Positions 48,711 through 60,204 of a DNA stretch of 64,000 nt are shown here, one piece after another (within the stretch, counting starts at the first letter, position 1; every line of letters starts with the position of its first letter). The notes under the pieces are model-generated. The model made no database searches. It had not been told where the DNA came from and saw only the letters and a program-made list of their open reading frames with translations. The DNA is taken from NCBI GenBank assembly GCA_013397845.1, contig VZTG01010463.1, positions 219,819 to 283,818 on the forward strand. Reading direction: 5' to 3'. Made by a program: the position numbers and the translations under genes. The stretch comes from Melanocharis versteri. Taxonomy: Eukaryota; Chordata; Aves; Passeriformes; Melanocharitidae.

Positions 48711-49696
48711 TTTAAAATGGTTGAATTGATAGCTTGAAAAATGCTGTATACAAGCCTTGACTGTGTAATTTTTCTAAATTAAGTGTAGTTTAATATCTAC
48801 AAGGACAGAAAAGGGTTTGCACTTATCCAACATAGACACTGAGATGTAGAAATTGTGTTTTCAGGAGGTAAGTTGTTGAGGTATCTGTGAATAGGTACTT
48901 TGGAAAGAGTTCTTTGCAGAAAATTGGCTAGGACTTTTTTCTGAATAAGAATAGCTTTTCTCATTTTCTTCATGAATATACATGCATGCTTCATTTTAAT
49001 AACATGCCTCTGTGAGTACTTGGGAAACCATTTTTTTATTTATTACAACTCCATTCTGGTCCTGAGTTGAAAAAGTAACAGGCAGAGAAACAATTTACTC
49101 TGTAACAATTCACACTTAAATTCATTTACGGCAAATGCCCTTTGTGTGAGCAAGAGGTTTCTATAACTGATGACATTCTATTGTGCAAAACCACACAGCA
49201 AGTGGCTGCCTCATGATATCCAAGCTGAATCATAGGCAGTGGCTATGAATATTCATTAATTCCTCTGCCTATTTGAAATACCATTTTACAGGGTACCAAG
49301 TAGCTGCACTATCTACCTGAGTCCCAGGAAGCTGATAAGTGCAAGCACTTTGCTGAACTGGAAAATATGATATCAATACTAAAATCAGGGCAATATATGG
49401 CATAATACTATATTCCTTTAATTGTACAGTGATGAAAAAGAATTTTCTTTAAAGCCAATAAGTTTTTTTGGATACTGAGAACACTGAACAATCTTCAGGT
49501 ATTTCAGTTTAACTTGCCCTTTTTCTCACTGGTTGCATAGTGTGGAGACATGCAATGATTACTTTTAATATAATTTTTTTAATGTTTTAAAAAGTATGTT
49601 AATTAAAATGTTTCTGTATAACAAACATTTTGGCCAGCAAGAGCCCATCCATTTCTTTTAGCTTTCCTATGGCTTCTCCTGTGACTGAATTTCTCT

Positions 49697-49723
49697 GCGT
49701 GTGTGTATGTGTGTGTGTGTGTT
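49697..49723. repeat. (GT)n dinucleotide microsatellite
   Basis: gcgtgtgtgtatgtgtgtgt continues for a few more gt units, with one interruption. Confidence 0.9.
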
Positions 49724-50710
49724 TATTTTTCCTTCTGTCTAACAGTACATTGTTTTTAATCACAGAACACAGAGGGGAAGGGGAAGCTGTGGAATTGATT
49801 TTGTGGGAGGAAGAAGAAAACCTGAAGGAACAACCAAGGAACAAATGAAAATGTAATGAGACTACAGAAAACATGGCTCTGGTTGGAGGTGCTGCGGGAG
49901 AAAAAAGTGGGCTCGTGTAGATTGATTCTGTGCAATGGACTGTGGAGGGTTCTGAGGAAAGTAAGAGTGTGAAGGAATGTCAGATGAATGTCAGAAAGGA
50001 AGCATGGAACAGACAAGGACAGAAAACTGAAAGAAAATTTTAAAAAGGGCTGGGAGAAAGCCAATATAACCTTGATGAATGGGAGGAACCTCATTGCACG
50101 GTTTTGGCTGTGGGAAACATTTCTCAGAGGTCAAGAATGACTTTGGAAGCAAGAGCTATCTTAAAAAATTATCCAGCTAGAAAACAAAGGACTTCCACAA
50201 AAATTTAGAGCAAGAAAACATACAGTATTTTTTACTTTGCTCATCTGGCAGTCATTGAACTTTGTGAGAATTAACTAATTAGAGCAAATCTCTGTTAATA
50301 CAGAGAACTGTCAATCCATATGGTTTTTATCTTGGAGAAGGCAAATTCATCATTTTTCAAACTAGTTATATGCCATTTTGAAGACACAGAATACTGTATG
50401 AGCAGTGATAGGTTTACAGCAGTGGATTCATCATGGTGATGAAAGATCTCCATACAGTCTCTTGAAGAGTACCCTGTTGCTGCCTCTGGTTTTCCATGAA
50501 GGCAACAAATTTGCAAGCCGAGTCTCAGGGATAGAAGCAGGATATTTTCCACAGACAGCACTCCAGCTGCACCCAAGCATGGTGCTAGTATGTTAAGTGG
50601 GCAACTTTCCCCACTTCTAGGCAGATTCAGATGAGCTTTCTCCTGTGGACTTCCCCTCGTCGAGGTGACCCAGGGCAAAGTCAAGACAGTCTGATCTGGG
50701 ATCACAGTAG

Positions 50711-50846
50711 AACCATCCATCAGGGCTCGAAGCCCAGATTAAAGACACACTAAAGACATGGTTTTGGTTCGTGACATACCATGTGACTTTCTGAGTGAAT
50801 GAGTACTCATGATGTTTATCTGGGCTTCAAGTCCTGATGAGTGGTT
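50711..50846. repeat. Imperfect inverted repeat, about 35-bp arms, 66-bp spacer
   Basis: The left arm is 50711-50746 and the right arm 50813-50846. The core of the left arm, CATCAGGGCTCGAAGCCCAG, pairs with CTGGGCTTCAAGTCCTGATG in the right arm with two mismatches. The outer aaccat/gtggtt bases also pair partly. A smaller pair, ACATGG...CCATGT (50756-50784), sits inside the spacer. A shared tgatcccaga on the right at about 50868 and its complement on the left at about 50695 suggest the arms once extended about 100 bp with indels. This may be a remnant of a palindromic DNA transposon (MITE-like). No family is recognised, and terminal target duplications were not found. Confidence 0.7.
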
Positions 50847-50920
50847 GCTCAGGAAATGGGGTCCCACCATGATCCCAGAGGAGAGAGGCCCAGGTGCCCT
50901 GAAGGTCGTTCAGGTGTGTG

Positions 50921-51621
50921 TCACGCTAAATAGTCTGTCTGAATTACCCATTACAGTGTAACCCAGTGACACGTTTTTTTGGGAACTGTTTGGGTATTTT
51001 ACATACATCAAGTTTTTATTCTCTCAAAAGCCTGCACCACTGGGATGAGGTACAACGGTACAAAGGGGCTGTCTGACAGAAAGCCACACCTGTGAAAATG
51101 CACAACTTAAAATACACATTAAATTATTTTTCTGTATTCTTACATAAAACAATAATATACTTGGCTCTCAAATGCCATCTAAGGACAACTTGTCACTCAA
51201 CTCAGACGAATTGCAATTATTTACCTGTAAGTCAGCCATTAAGGGCATATGCTAAGGTCACGATGTTCACTTTCCCTTCATACTTTCCATTTGTACCTTT
51301 CTTCCTTTCCCTAAGTCACAGTCATAATTCTTTTTATCATGGATTCTGTGTAGTTTGTTAGACTCCATTCCCATCCCTTCCAGTTCCTCCCTCCCTCCTG
51401 TAAGGAAGTTCAGCAGAACTTGTTGCAAGGATTGATTATGAATGATTATGTTAATCATTATGTTTAAATGTAGATTACAAACTGATTGCTCAAGCTATAG
51501 GTCATTCCAGAATTAATATCTTTGTATTTTCATTTTCCTTCAAATTGACAGTGTTCTCAGTCTTCCTCTCAACAACTATTTCTTTTGGACTTGAAAGATA
51601 TGTGATCTACAGGTTACTGAG
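50921..51621. other. Unique sequence, no gene seen
   Basis: No repeat or exon recognised up to the LTR start at 51622. Confidence 0.45.
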
Positions 51622-52180
51622 TGTGGTGGTTTTGGCTTGGGTTGGTTAATTTTCTTCACAGTAGCTAGTAGGGGGCTGTTTTAGGATTGGTGCTGAACAC
51701 AATGTTGGTAATACAAGCATGGTTTTGCTATTGCTGGGCAGTGTTTACAGTGAGTCAAGTTCACTTCTGTTTCTCATCCCTCCCCACCATCAAGGAGGCT
51801 GGGGGTGCTCAAGAAGCTGGAAAGGGACGCAGCTGAGACAGGACATTCCATACCATATGGTGTCATGCCCAGGATGTAAAGCTGGGGGAAGAAGGAAGAG
51901 ATGGACCTTTGGAGTAATGGGGTTTTTCTTCCCAAGCAGCCATAAAACTTGACGGAGCCCTGCTCTCCTGGGGATAGCGGAACACCTGCCTGCCCATACT
52001 AAGTGGTGAATGAATTTCTCAGGTTTTTGCTTGCGTGTGTGGCTTTTGCTCCAAGTATTAAACTGTCTCAACCTGTGAATATTGTCATTATTACTCTTCC
52101 AGTTCTCTCCCCCATCCTACACAGGGGTTGAGTGAGCAGCTGTGGGGAGCTTTTCTGTCAGCTGGGGTTAAACCACAACA
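51622..52180 (+). mobile_element. Solo LTR of an avian endogenous-retrovirus family, sense
   Basis: A 559-bp LTR-like element. It starts TGTGGTGGTTTTGGCTTGG and ends GGGGTTAAACCACAACA, with TG...CA termini and partly complementary ends (GTGGTTT/AAACCAC). I recognise the landmarks of an LTR family widespread in birds: the CAGTAGCTAGTAGGGGGCTG segment near 51660, ATTCCATACCATATGG near 51845, a degraded TATA region (gatgtaaagc near 51873), a TATTAAA poly(A)-type signal near 52057, and CTCTCCCCCATCC near 52106. There is no internal region, so it is a solo LTR. The target duplication is unclear: actgag lies on the left and ctgtca on the right, a poor match. Confidence 0.85.
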
Positions 52181-55100
52181 CTGTCAGATATAGAAAGAAA
52201 TAAAAATTATTGGGTATTAGGCCTACATAATTATCACTTGCATTGCAGCATTATCAGAGGTTACACTTATACCAAGAAAGGAAAGCGGTTACACACCTTT
52301 TTCTAACTTAGATATGGCTTAACTTTAGCCTCTCCTCCTTTAAAGCAGTATGGCCCTGCCCAAACTACTGGCTAGAAATGGTCATTAATATGTCAACGTG
52401 CTAACACAGTCTGAGTGACTGTGGGACAAGTTATTGCTGCTCTAGACATTGCTAGACAGAGCCATTCAGTGCCCCAGCTGGACCATGCTCTTGTCATGTA
52501 TGGAAAAGTACTGAGCAAACAGAAGCTCAATACCATGAAAAATCACATTTTTCATGTGCCACTCCATGATGAATATGTAGGATCAGCCTAAAATCTCGTC
52601 TATTGCATGCCAAGTGTTCTTCAGGAAACTCTAAATAAAGCTGTATTGAGAAGAAAGCACACTTGTGGATGCTGAAAATACTGTAGTTCACAGTCTATCT
52701 CACCTTAACCTGCTTGTGTTCTCATAAGACAGGAAATTAACATTTAGACAAAACAAATAGGTGAACAGGTCTGTAGATGTAACCAGAAATTGTACAGCAC
52801 TGGTCACCATAATAAGCTATGGTCTCAGCTGATGCAGCTGACCATTGTGTTTCCATTGTTTAGAAAAAGGAAAGCCAGGAAAAGAGACAGGAATGGGGAA
52901 GTTTCTATCAATGTAAGAAAGGAATCTTCCAAGTCTGAGAGAGGGAACATTTGAGACATCACAAAGATGTTTATCTGAAAACATTACATGAAGGCAAAGG
53001 GTATCAATGTCATTGAACAACTAAAGAGAGAAATGTCTTAACAGTTTTGAAATTGATGAATAAGCCTACTTATAAGCTTAGGATTAAATTTTAGTAAATG
53101 ATAGCATGATTAGATGATGTATTAAGTAGTCCAAAAAGGGCATGAATATAACAAAACTAGAGGACTTTGTGGATACAGAGAATTAAAAAAAGAAAGACAG
53201 GATATAGGATACAATTACATATTACAAAGGACACAATTACATATACATACACTTACCAGGAATATACACAATTACATTCACCGCAGAAAAACATCAGCAC
53301 ATTTCCATTTTCACTTTGATATATTTTACATATTTACACAGATGGAATACAGATATATGTACCTATATGTATATAAAAATAGAAACACCCATAAAATATA
53401 GCATGTAAGGGACAGCCAGATGTATGTAGAGACATTATTTTTTTAAAAATGAATGCCAATCTTGTACTTGGTGACCCATAAACAATTATCCTAGATTTTG
53501 GCAAAAGCTATGTATCTGAGTACAGAACTCAGCTGCAATTTTCATAGCACCGCACAAGCCCATATATTCTAGAAATGAAATTCTTCTGAACATTATCATA
53601 CATCCTAAAAAGATTTTTTCCTTACCCTGTGCATAAAATTCTTCAAAAGGTAGTTAGTACCTGAAATGCTTACATTTAATTGCGAATGTTTTTAATGCTA
53701 CAGTGTCACAAGGTCCCGATTATATATTCTCACTGTATTTCTATGCTGTTGGGCTTTTCTAATTCCTTACATGTACACTTCATACTGCACTGAACACTAA
53801 ACAGAATTACACCAGAAAAATCGTAGCTTTAGGTCCATCGATGTGGCTTTTGGGGATTCTTTCCTTGATGGTTTGATTCTTGTGCATTATCCATTCATGA
53901 AAAAAATGTTTTACATGTGACATCTGGAGATGCCTCTGTAAAATGTTTTCGGTTAGCGAATGGAAAGTGAAAAGAGTCTGGGGAAATTTCATGGAGGACC
54001 AAAACCCTAATTCCAGCAGTTTTGCCTATAAAGAATAACATAGCCTGCTGTATAGCAAATATAATTTTCTAAGACCATATAACTAGTCATTTCCATTAGC
54101 TGACTTTTATCTTTTTTTAATTATTCACTCTGTATTAAACAACATTAGCTTAAAAGTCTTTTGATGATGTACCCCAAGGAACAAATATTCCAAAGTGAGT
54201 ATTAAAATGTACAGTCTGTATATGAAACTGTAGCAAAGTATTTTTGTCCTATTTTTACATGACAGCAAGCTACAGATTTTACCGTGAGAATCAGAAGTGA
54301 AGCAGGATTGCATGTAGGCATTGGGCCAAAACAGAACTGTGAAAATTTAAACTCTTGTGTAGGCTGCAAGATTACTTTCTTGTCTTGATGGTGTGATTTT
54401 CGGACTTGATGTTTCTGCTCACTCTTACCACAATCCTTATTTCAAGATACAATAAATTTATTAAGAGAGTGTTTTCTCCAACGTTCTTATCATTGTAAAG
54501 GATTTATTGTGTTAATAGAATACCATGCAGAGATATTGATCTGCTGAAAGTTCAGATTTACCTTTGGCCTTTCATGATTCTGTCATGTTTTGTTTTAACA
54601 TTCTCTTCCCTTCTGTTCTGGGAAATACTTTTTCAGGTCAACTGTCAGTCACATGTAGGTCATCACCAGAAAATAGAAACAAAAATTCAAACACAATGAA
54701 CACAATGATTTTGGCTAGAAACCCGAAAAGCTATAAAATTTTCATAATATTATCCGGAAGTAATTTCATCTTGCATTGTGAGATCTTTGCATAAAAATTA
54801 GTGTTCTGGAGACTATTTATTTACTTAGTATCTAGAATTCCATTGAAGCTAATTATTAAGAAAGAGCAGTGATTAAGGGATGTGAGTAAAAGCACAGTCT
54901 TAGAATCCTTATTTATCCTTTCTATTACAATGATGAACTCTGCATCTGTTAGTGCTATGTATAATCTTACTCATTTAACTGAATATGTAGACTCTAAGTC
55001 AAAAGCTGTGTCAGGAACCCGAAAGTTAGCAGCTCTTTTGGGGATACTACTTAAACAAACAAAATTAGAACAAAGCCATTATTTAAGCATAGCACATACT

Positions 55101-58100
55101 CACAACAAGCTCAGTAATTGCTAAAACATTAATTAGAAAAAAAAATCGCATTCAGTACTATATTGTACAAACCAGTTTTATGATTTTATTGTGTGTGAAA
55201 CAGAAGCAGAATCTGTTAGCAGAAATTCCTCCTAGTAAAGATAACGTGCAGAATTCATCACAGTCTCACATGGATTACCAGCAGGTAATGCCTATGGCCA
55301 TGTAGATTTACTTTTTTGTCTGACAGCAAGAGAACATAATCTATATTTGAGGTGATCTTCTGACTGTCCCTTACATCTCCAGATCTGAAGCTTGACCTGT
55401 GCCTCATGCCCCATCATCACCTTTTATGAGAGTCAGGTTTGCAGAAAAACTGCTTAAAAAAAATAATATTTTTTGGCCTTTTGGTGTTCTTGGACATGGC
55501 TACATTAGGCACCAAACTGTTTCTTTTCTTTATTTTATTGCTGATAAGCTTAACTGACGCACAGTGGTGCAGGACCCTGTGCAAAGTAAAGACAACACTG
55601 TTTCTGCACTTCAGTGGTGTTTCAAAGGGTTTCAAGGCAAATAGCAGAAACCAGTATTCATTCATTGCTGCACAACAGAATGTAAGTATTCATGGCAGGT
55701 GCAGATATTTTTTAATATGTGATTGAAGAGAAACCCCACAGGCAAAAAATGTATTCCTAGCTAGCTGAGTACAGAGATCTTAGAGTGATAGGTGCTACAA
55801 AAGGTGTTACGAGTGATAAACAGAACAAGCCAGGACTCAGAGAGAAAATAATTATAAAATGTTCATGAGTAGTTATTTCCTACTACAGTGCCCAGTTGTA
55901 GTGTAGGCACTTATGGCAATTCATTGTTTATTGAATATCTTCGAAATGCAGGAACCTTCACTGATTGGCAGGCTTTTTCTGATTGCCTAGGAGGACTTGC
56001 CCTCTCGCAGTCCATCTCCTTAACTTAGGCACTGAGCAATGACATGCACATGCTTCCAAAAGCATATATTTATTCAGTAGCTATCAAGAAAAACCTATGG
56101 GACAGCTTTCAATTTTCTTTCTCCTTGAGTGGTTTAGATTGATAAACTGACTAACACAGATAAACAGATCTAGTAAAACAATGCCTAAATTATAATATAG
56201 GGGCTAATTAAAACAAGAGCAGAACATAAGCAGAGAGACAATATCCTTCAATAAAGTCTTCAACAAATAAACAAACCAGAAAAGCTTTTTCTGCAAGAGG
56301 AACCAGCTATATCAGAGTTACACCTATTTCATGACACAGAGTACCCAGTATCTACCTGTAAAGTCATGAATAGAAGGCATCAACCAGCTAAACAAAGAAA
56401 AATAGAATCAATGCAGGCTGTTATGATGATGAATACCTTTAGAAAACTTTACTCTGAAGTACAATTCAACAAAGACATCCTGCTGAGAGCCTCTGTATTG
56501 ACAAGGTCTGTTGTGGTGTAAGATTGAGCAAAAATATGTCCAAACATTTTAAAACTTCAGTTTTAAAACTTCCCGCTTCTCCTAGAAGAGAATGTCAGTT
56601 TCCTGCAGGTGCAATACCCTGAGGATGTCAGTTTAGCTTTCATTACACTGATGAACTTAGCTGAGCAGACCCACATCCACCCACTTCGGTACCCACTCCT
56701 GTATGCAAACACCCCACATGGTCAATGAAGATATAAACAGTAGGGAAGAGATATGTGCCTCCACTTTAATCTATAGATGAGGCAGGAGGAGGAGAGAGCA
56801 GTGCGCAAACGACTCATTGGGATTGTGACTGCTCTTCAGCTCCCATGGCATGGTCTACAGTTTGCTATGGGATAGATTTTTGTCAAAGATGGAATTTTTC
56901 ACTCATACCTGATCTGATGTGACTTATAAGTTATGCCGTGGCCCCAGTCCTGCTACCTCTGCCAGCAGGCTTTTCATGGTGCAACTCAGGAGACTTCCCA
57001 CTGCAATACTACAAAATCGGCAGCTGGCAGAGGTTTTATCTCAGACACAGTCATGGTGCTGCTTGGGAACAGAAGCAGTTCACATGAAGCGATACATGAG
57101 AAAATAATTCTTCCTAGAACTGGGAGTATGGAAGCATCAAGAAACAAATTCAGGTCAACTCCAAAAGCAGTTTCATCTGCTTTGTAAGAAACCTTATATT
57201 ACCTAAGGTATTCCAATAATTATTAGCTCAGAGAAAAGAGAATTGACTTCAATAAATATTGTGCTAATAAAACATTATTAGTTGCGTTGCTCTACAGATG
57301 TGTTTGAATGACACTCCTGACCCCATCAAGATAAGCCATAGCACACCCAGTGTTTGGGCTGGTCTACAAAATGTATCATTTTGTACCTGGAGCAGCTGGA
57401 AGACTTACACCTCAAAAATAAGGGAAAGAGATGAGGATATTCTAATATGAAACAAAACAAGATTATCAAGCTCTTTTTTTACCTATGATTACTGATTCAC
57501 TGGAGTTTTCGTACTGTCATCCATGATGGATACAGTTAATTTTTGCTGTTTTGTATTTATATTGCAGGTTGTCATTTCTGTCATTAATCATAAACGTAAT
57601 TGTAATAGAGACAGAAATGTCTTTTCCCAGACATTTAATTCTGAAATACAATTATCCAGACTTCCTACTGTTAATGGCATAGAATTCTAATTACTTCAAA
57701 ATGAAGCCATTATTCATAAACTTCAGGCTTGTAACACACATGTTTACAGTAGATGGAAAATACTATAGAATTCATCATTGTGGAGCTCTTATTTGCCACA
57801 GGCTTATTTAATGACTCCATTTCTTAGTACTGCCTTTGTCCTATCCCATTAAGGAATGATAAAGTACTCAACTCCCTGTTTACATAGATGAGCAGAAGTC
57901 CTCCTTCACAGACAATGGGTATTCAAATTTTCTGCCTGTAAATAAACTACAGCTGTGCTTTTCTGTTGTAGAAAGTCACTTGAAGTTGGAAATGGCAGTA
58001 ATTTAATTAGCCGCCACTATTTCAGAATCAGATCATTCTAATGGGGGTTAATGTATAATGAAAATGGAAAATACATTGGGCAATGCAAACTTAGATTCAT

Positions 58101-60082
58101 GAGGTTAAAAGAGAAAAATGCTGAAATGAGTAATTTTCTCAAATTTTCAAACATAAATTGTAAAAGAAGTGTGTTTCTTACATGGTTTGTTTTCATAAAA
58201 CAATGCTCAAATTTGGAGAACAAATACCAATATTATCATGTAAAGAGGTAAAGAAGATGCAGAAGGTACAAGAATATACTGAAAGCAAGGAAGATGCCTC
58301 AAATATAAATTCATTTGGGCTGTGAAGTTGTACAGGAAATGGTTATTCAAGTGGAATGAAAATTAAAAAAAAAAATATATTAAAAAAGGAAAGGCTCCCA
58401 CCCCCAAATATATCCTATAAAACAATAGAGAACAGAGAAAATACTGAAGACTTCAGCTTTTACGTCACTGGAATAGGCAGGTCACCAATGCCTTTGCAGA
58501 TGCAAGACCTGATAAGAAGAGGGAAAAAAGGTAAGACAGGTAGGTACTTCCAGGAGATGGCTGAACCCATTTTAAAAAAGTTAACTAAGGCAGGAGCAAA
58601 AAATCACCTTCTAAAAGTGTTGACCTAGGTAACTGTTGAGAAAGTCCAGTTGAGTTGACCAGACACTTTGCTTAAAGTACCAGGATGAACCTTATATCCT
58701 TTGTCAATGTGGAATACAAACCACCCGTAGCTACCAATGTACCAGAACATCTCAAATAATGCCAGATATGGCAGAGCTGTCTCCCAAAGACCCCAACAGC
58801 TGTGAATTATTTCTTCTACTGTACCTCCACTGCAGAAGGGGGCAGTGATCTCAGAATTCCTATTCGGTTCTCAAATCTCTGAAAATAAAAGGTTGATTTT
58901 TGTTAAGTGTAGTGTGCTTGCAAATCATCTAATTGTACACATTGCAATATGAGCTCATTCATTGTATTTAATCTTTTCCCTTGCTGTGTCCTAGTCATAC
59001 CTGACATACCATGAATTATAGGTACATATTAGTGCTGATTTTACCTTATTTCTCCTTCTATCTTCACATTCTTATCTTGTTTATCCTTCTGAAAATAACT
59101 ATTTCAACTGAATAGTAACATAAATGGCTAAAAGGTGTTGACTACTCACACACTGACATAAATGAGAAACAATGGCTAAATAACAAGTAAAAGGCGCTGA
59201 AAGCAGATATGAGATCTTCATTTTGTACCTTATTTTAGTGCCTCCCTTTTATATTCTGTAAATCTTGAAATGTGTTAATTGTTAAATTGTGGGGGATTTA
59301 TTTTTCCCCTGCATTTTTTTTTGTTTTTCATTTTCACGTCTAACAAGGAGTTTCAGTGCTACACATAGCGGCAGACATTCACACAACATTGCAAAGGAAG
59401 CTGAGAACTATGATTAGGTCAGCCTCCACCTTACCTGAAATTCAAATGCAGTTTGATTTGGGGGAAATGATTTAGATGTATTATGTTAATGTCAATCTTC
59501 ATACGATTCCCATTACTGACAGCATGATAAGTCATGGATTAAGAATAAAATGGAGGAAAAATATGTTAGTATAATATACTACTGTTGCACCTTACCAAAA
59601 TATGCAACCCCACAGCTATAACCTATATGCAAGGAAGAACCATCTCTCTCCCAAAATTACTCTTATCAAAAAACCTAGCATATTTAAAAGTACAGGTTCA
59701 AAGCAATTCATAGAATTTGGAGAGCAAAACCTCCTTTTGAATGAGCTCTATCTACAACATTTTTCTGACATATTGCTGCAGTAGATTACATGTCCTTTTT
59801 AAGCTTTGATTGTAAAATAGGAGACTTCTGAAAACACAGCAACATTTAGAGAGATGACATGTCACTGAGATGTTTGCTCTAAGTGGTTTTATATTAAAGG
59901 TTTGAGTAGCTGTGCACAATGCATCAGCTTTAAGAAAGCTTAGATAAATGGTAAATGGAAAAAATACAAATTGGGGCAGAGAAGAGGTCATTTTAGACGT
60001 TTATGTTTGGACTAAGCATATATAGTTTGGCATACAGCTTGGGCTATGTTTGAACTTCAGGCTAGTTTATCTTATTTATATA
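52181..60082. other. Long unique AT-rich stretch, no gene seen
   Basis: About 7.9 kb with no repeat family or exon I can support. There is a short cluster of acaattacat-type direct repeats at about 53209-53280. TAAT-rich sequence at about 57550-57720 and 57990-58070 is noted under findings. Open stretches up to 95 codons (for example 55439-55726 and 58356-58628) show no known domain. Confidence 0.45.
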
Positions 60083-60204
60083 TTGGGTCTGGCTGGGATG
60101 GAGTTAACTTTGCCATAACAGCCCTCGTAGTGCTGTATCTTTTATTTGTAGCTAGAACAGTATTGATAACACATCTGGCAGCCACCCAAGGTCAACCCAC
60201 CACA
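60083..60204 (+). mobile_element. Internally deleted ERVL-type LTR remnant, sense
   Basis: The first 95 bases or so match the 5' end of the avian ERVL-type LTR (tgggtctggctgggatggag, then TTAACTTT...TAGCTAGAACAGTATTGATAACAC). This passes directly into its 3' end (CACCCAAGGTCAACCCACCACA, ending 60204). Several hundred internal bases expected between them are missing, with the junction near 60170-60180. That is an internal deletion and not a truncation from one side. No exact target duplication was identified. Confidence 0.75.

Larger units (their letters stand above)
47601..50639. other. Unique AT-rich sequence with simple repeats, no gene seen
   Basis: Contains back-to-back palindromic dinucleotide tracts at 48671-48710 and a (GT)n tract at about 49697-49723. 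Open stretches of 60-140 codons show no recognised domain. The block 49750-50100 is purine-rich on the plus strand. Confidence 0.45.

Noticed and set aside
50295..50720. 141-codon minus-strand open reading frame
   Set aside because: No domain recognised, and it runs into the left arm of the inverted repeat; expected by chance in 64 kb.
50711..50746. tRNA-like TTCGA box inside the inverted-repeat arm
   Set aside because: The ggcttcgagcc piece is part of a local palindrome; no acceptor, D or anticodon arm can be built around it.
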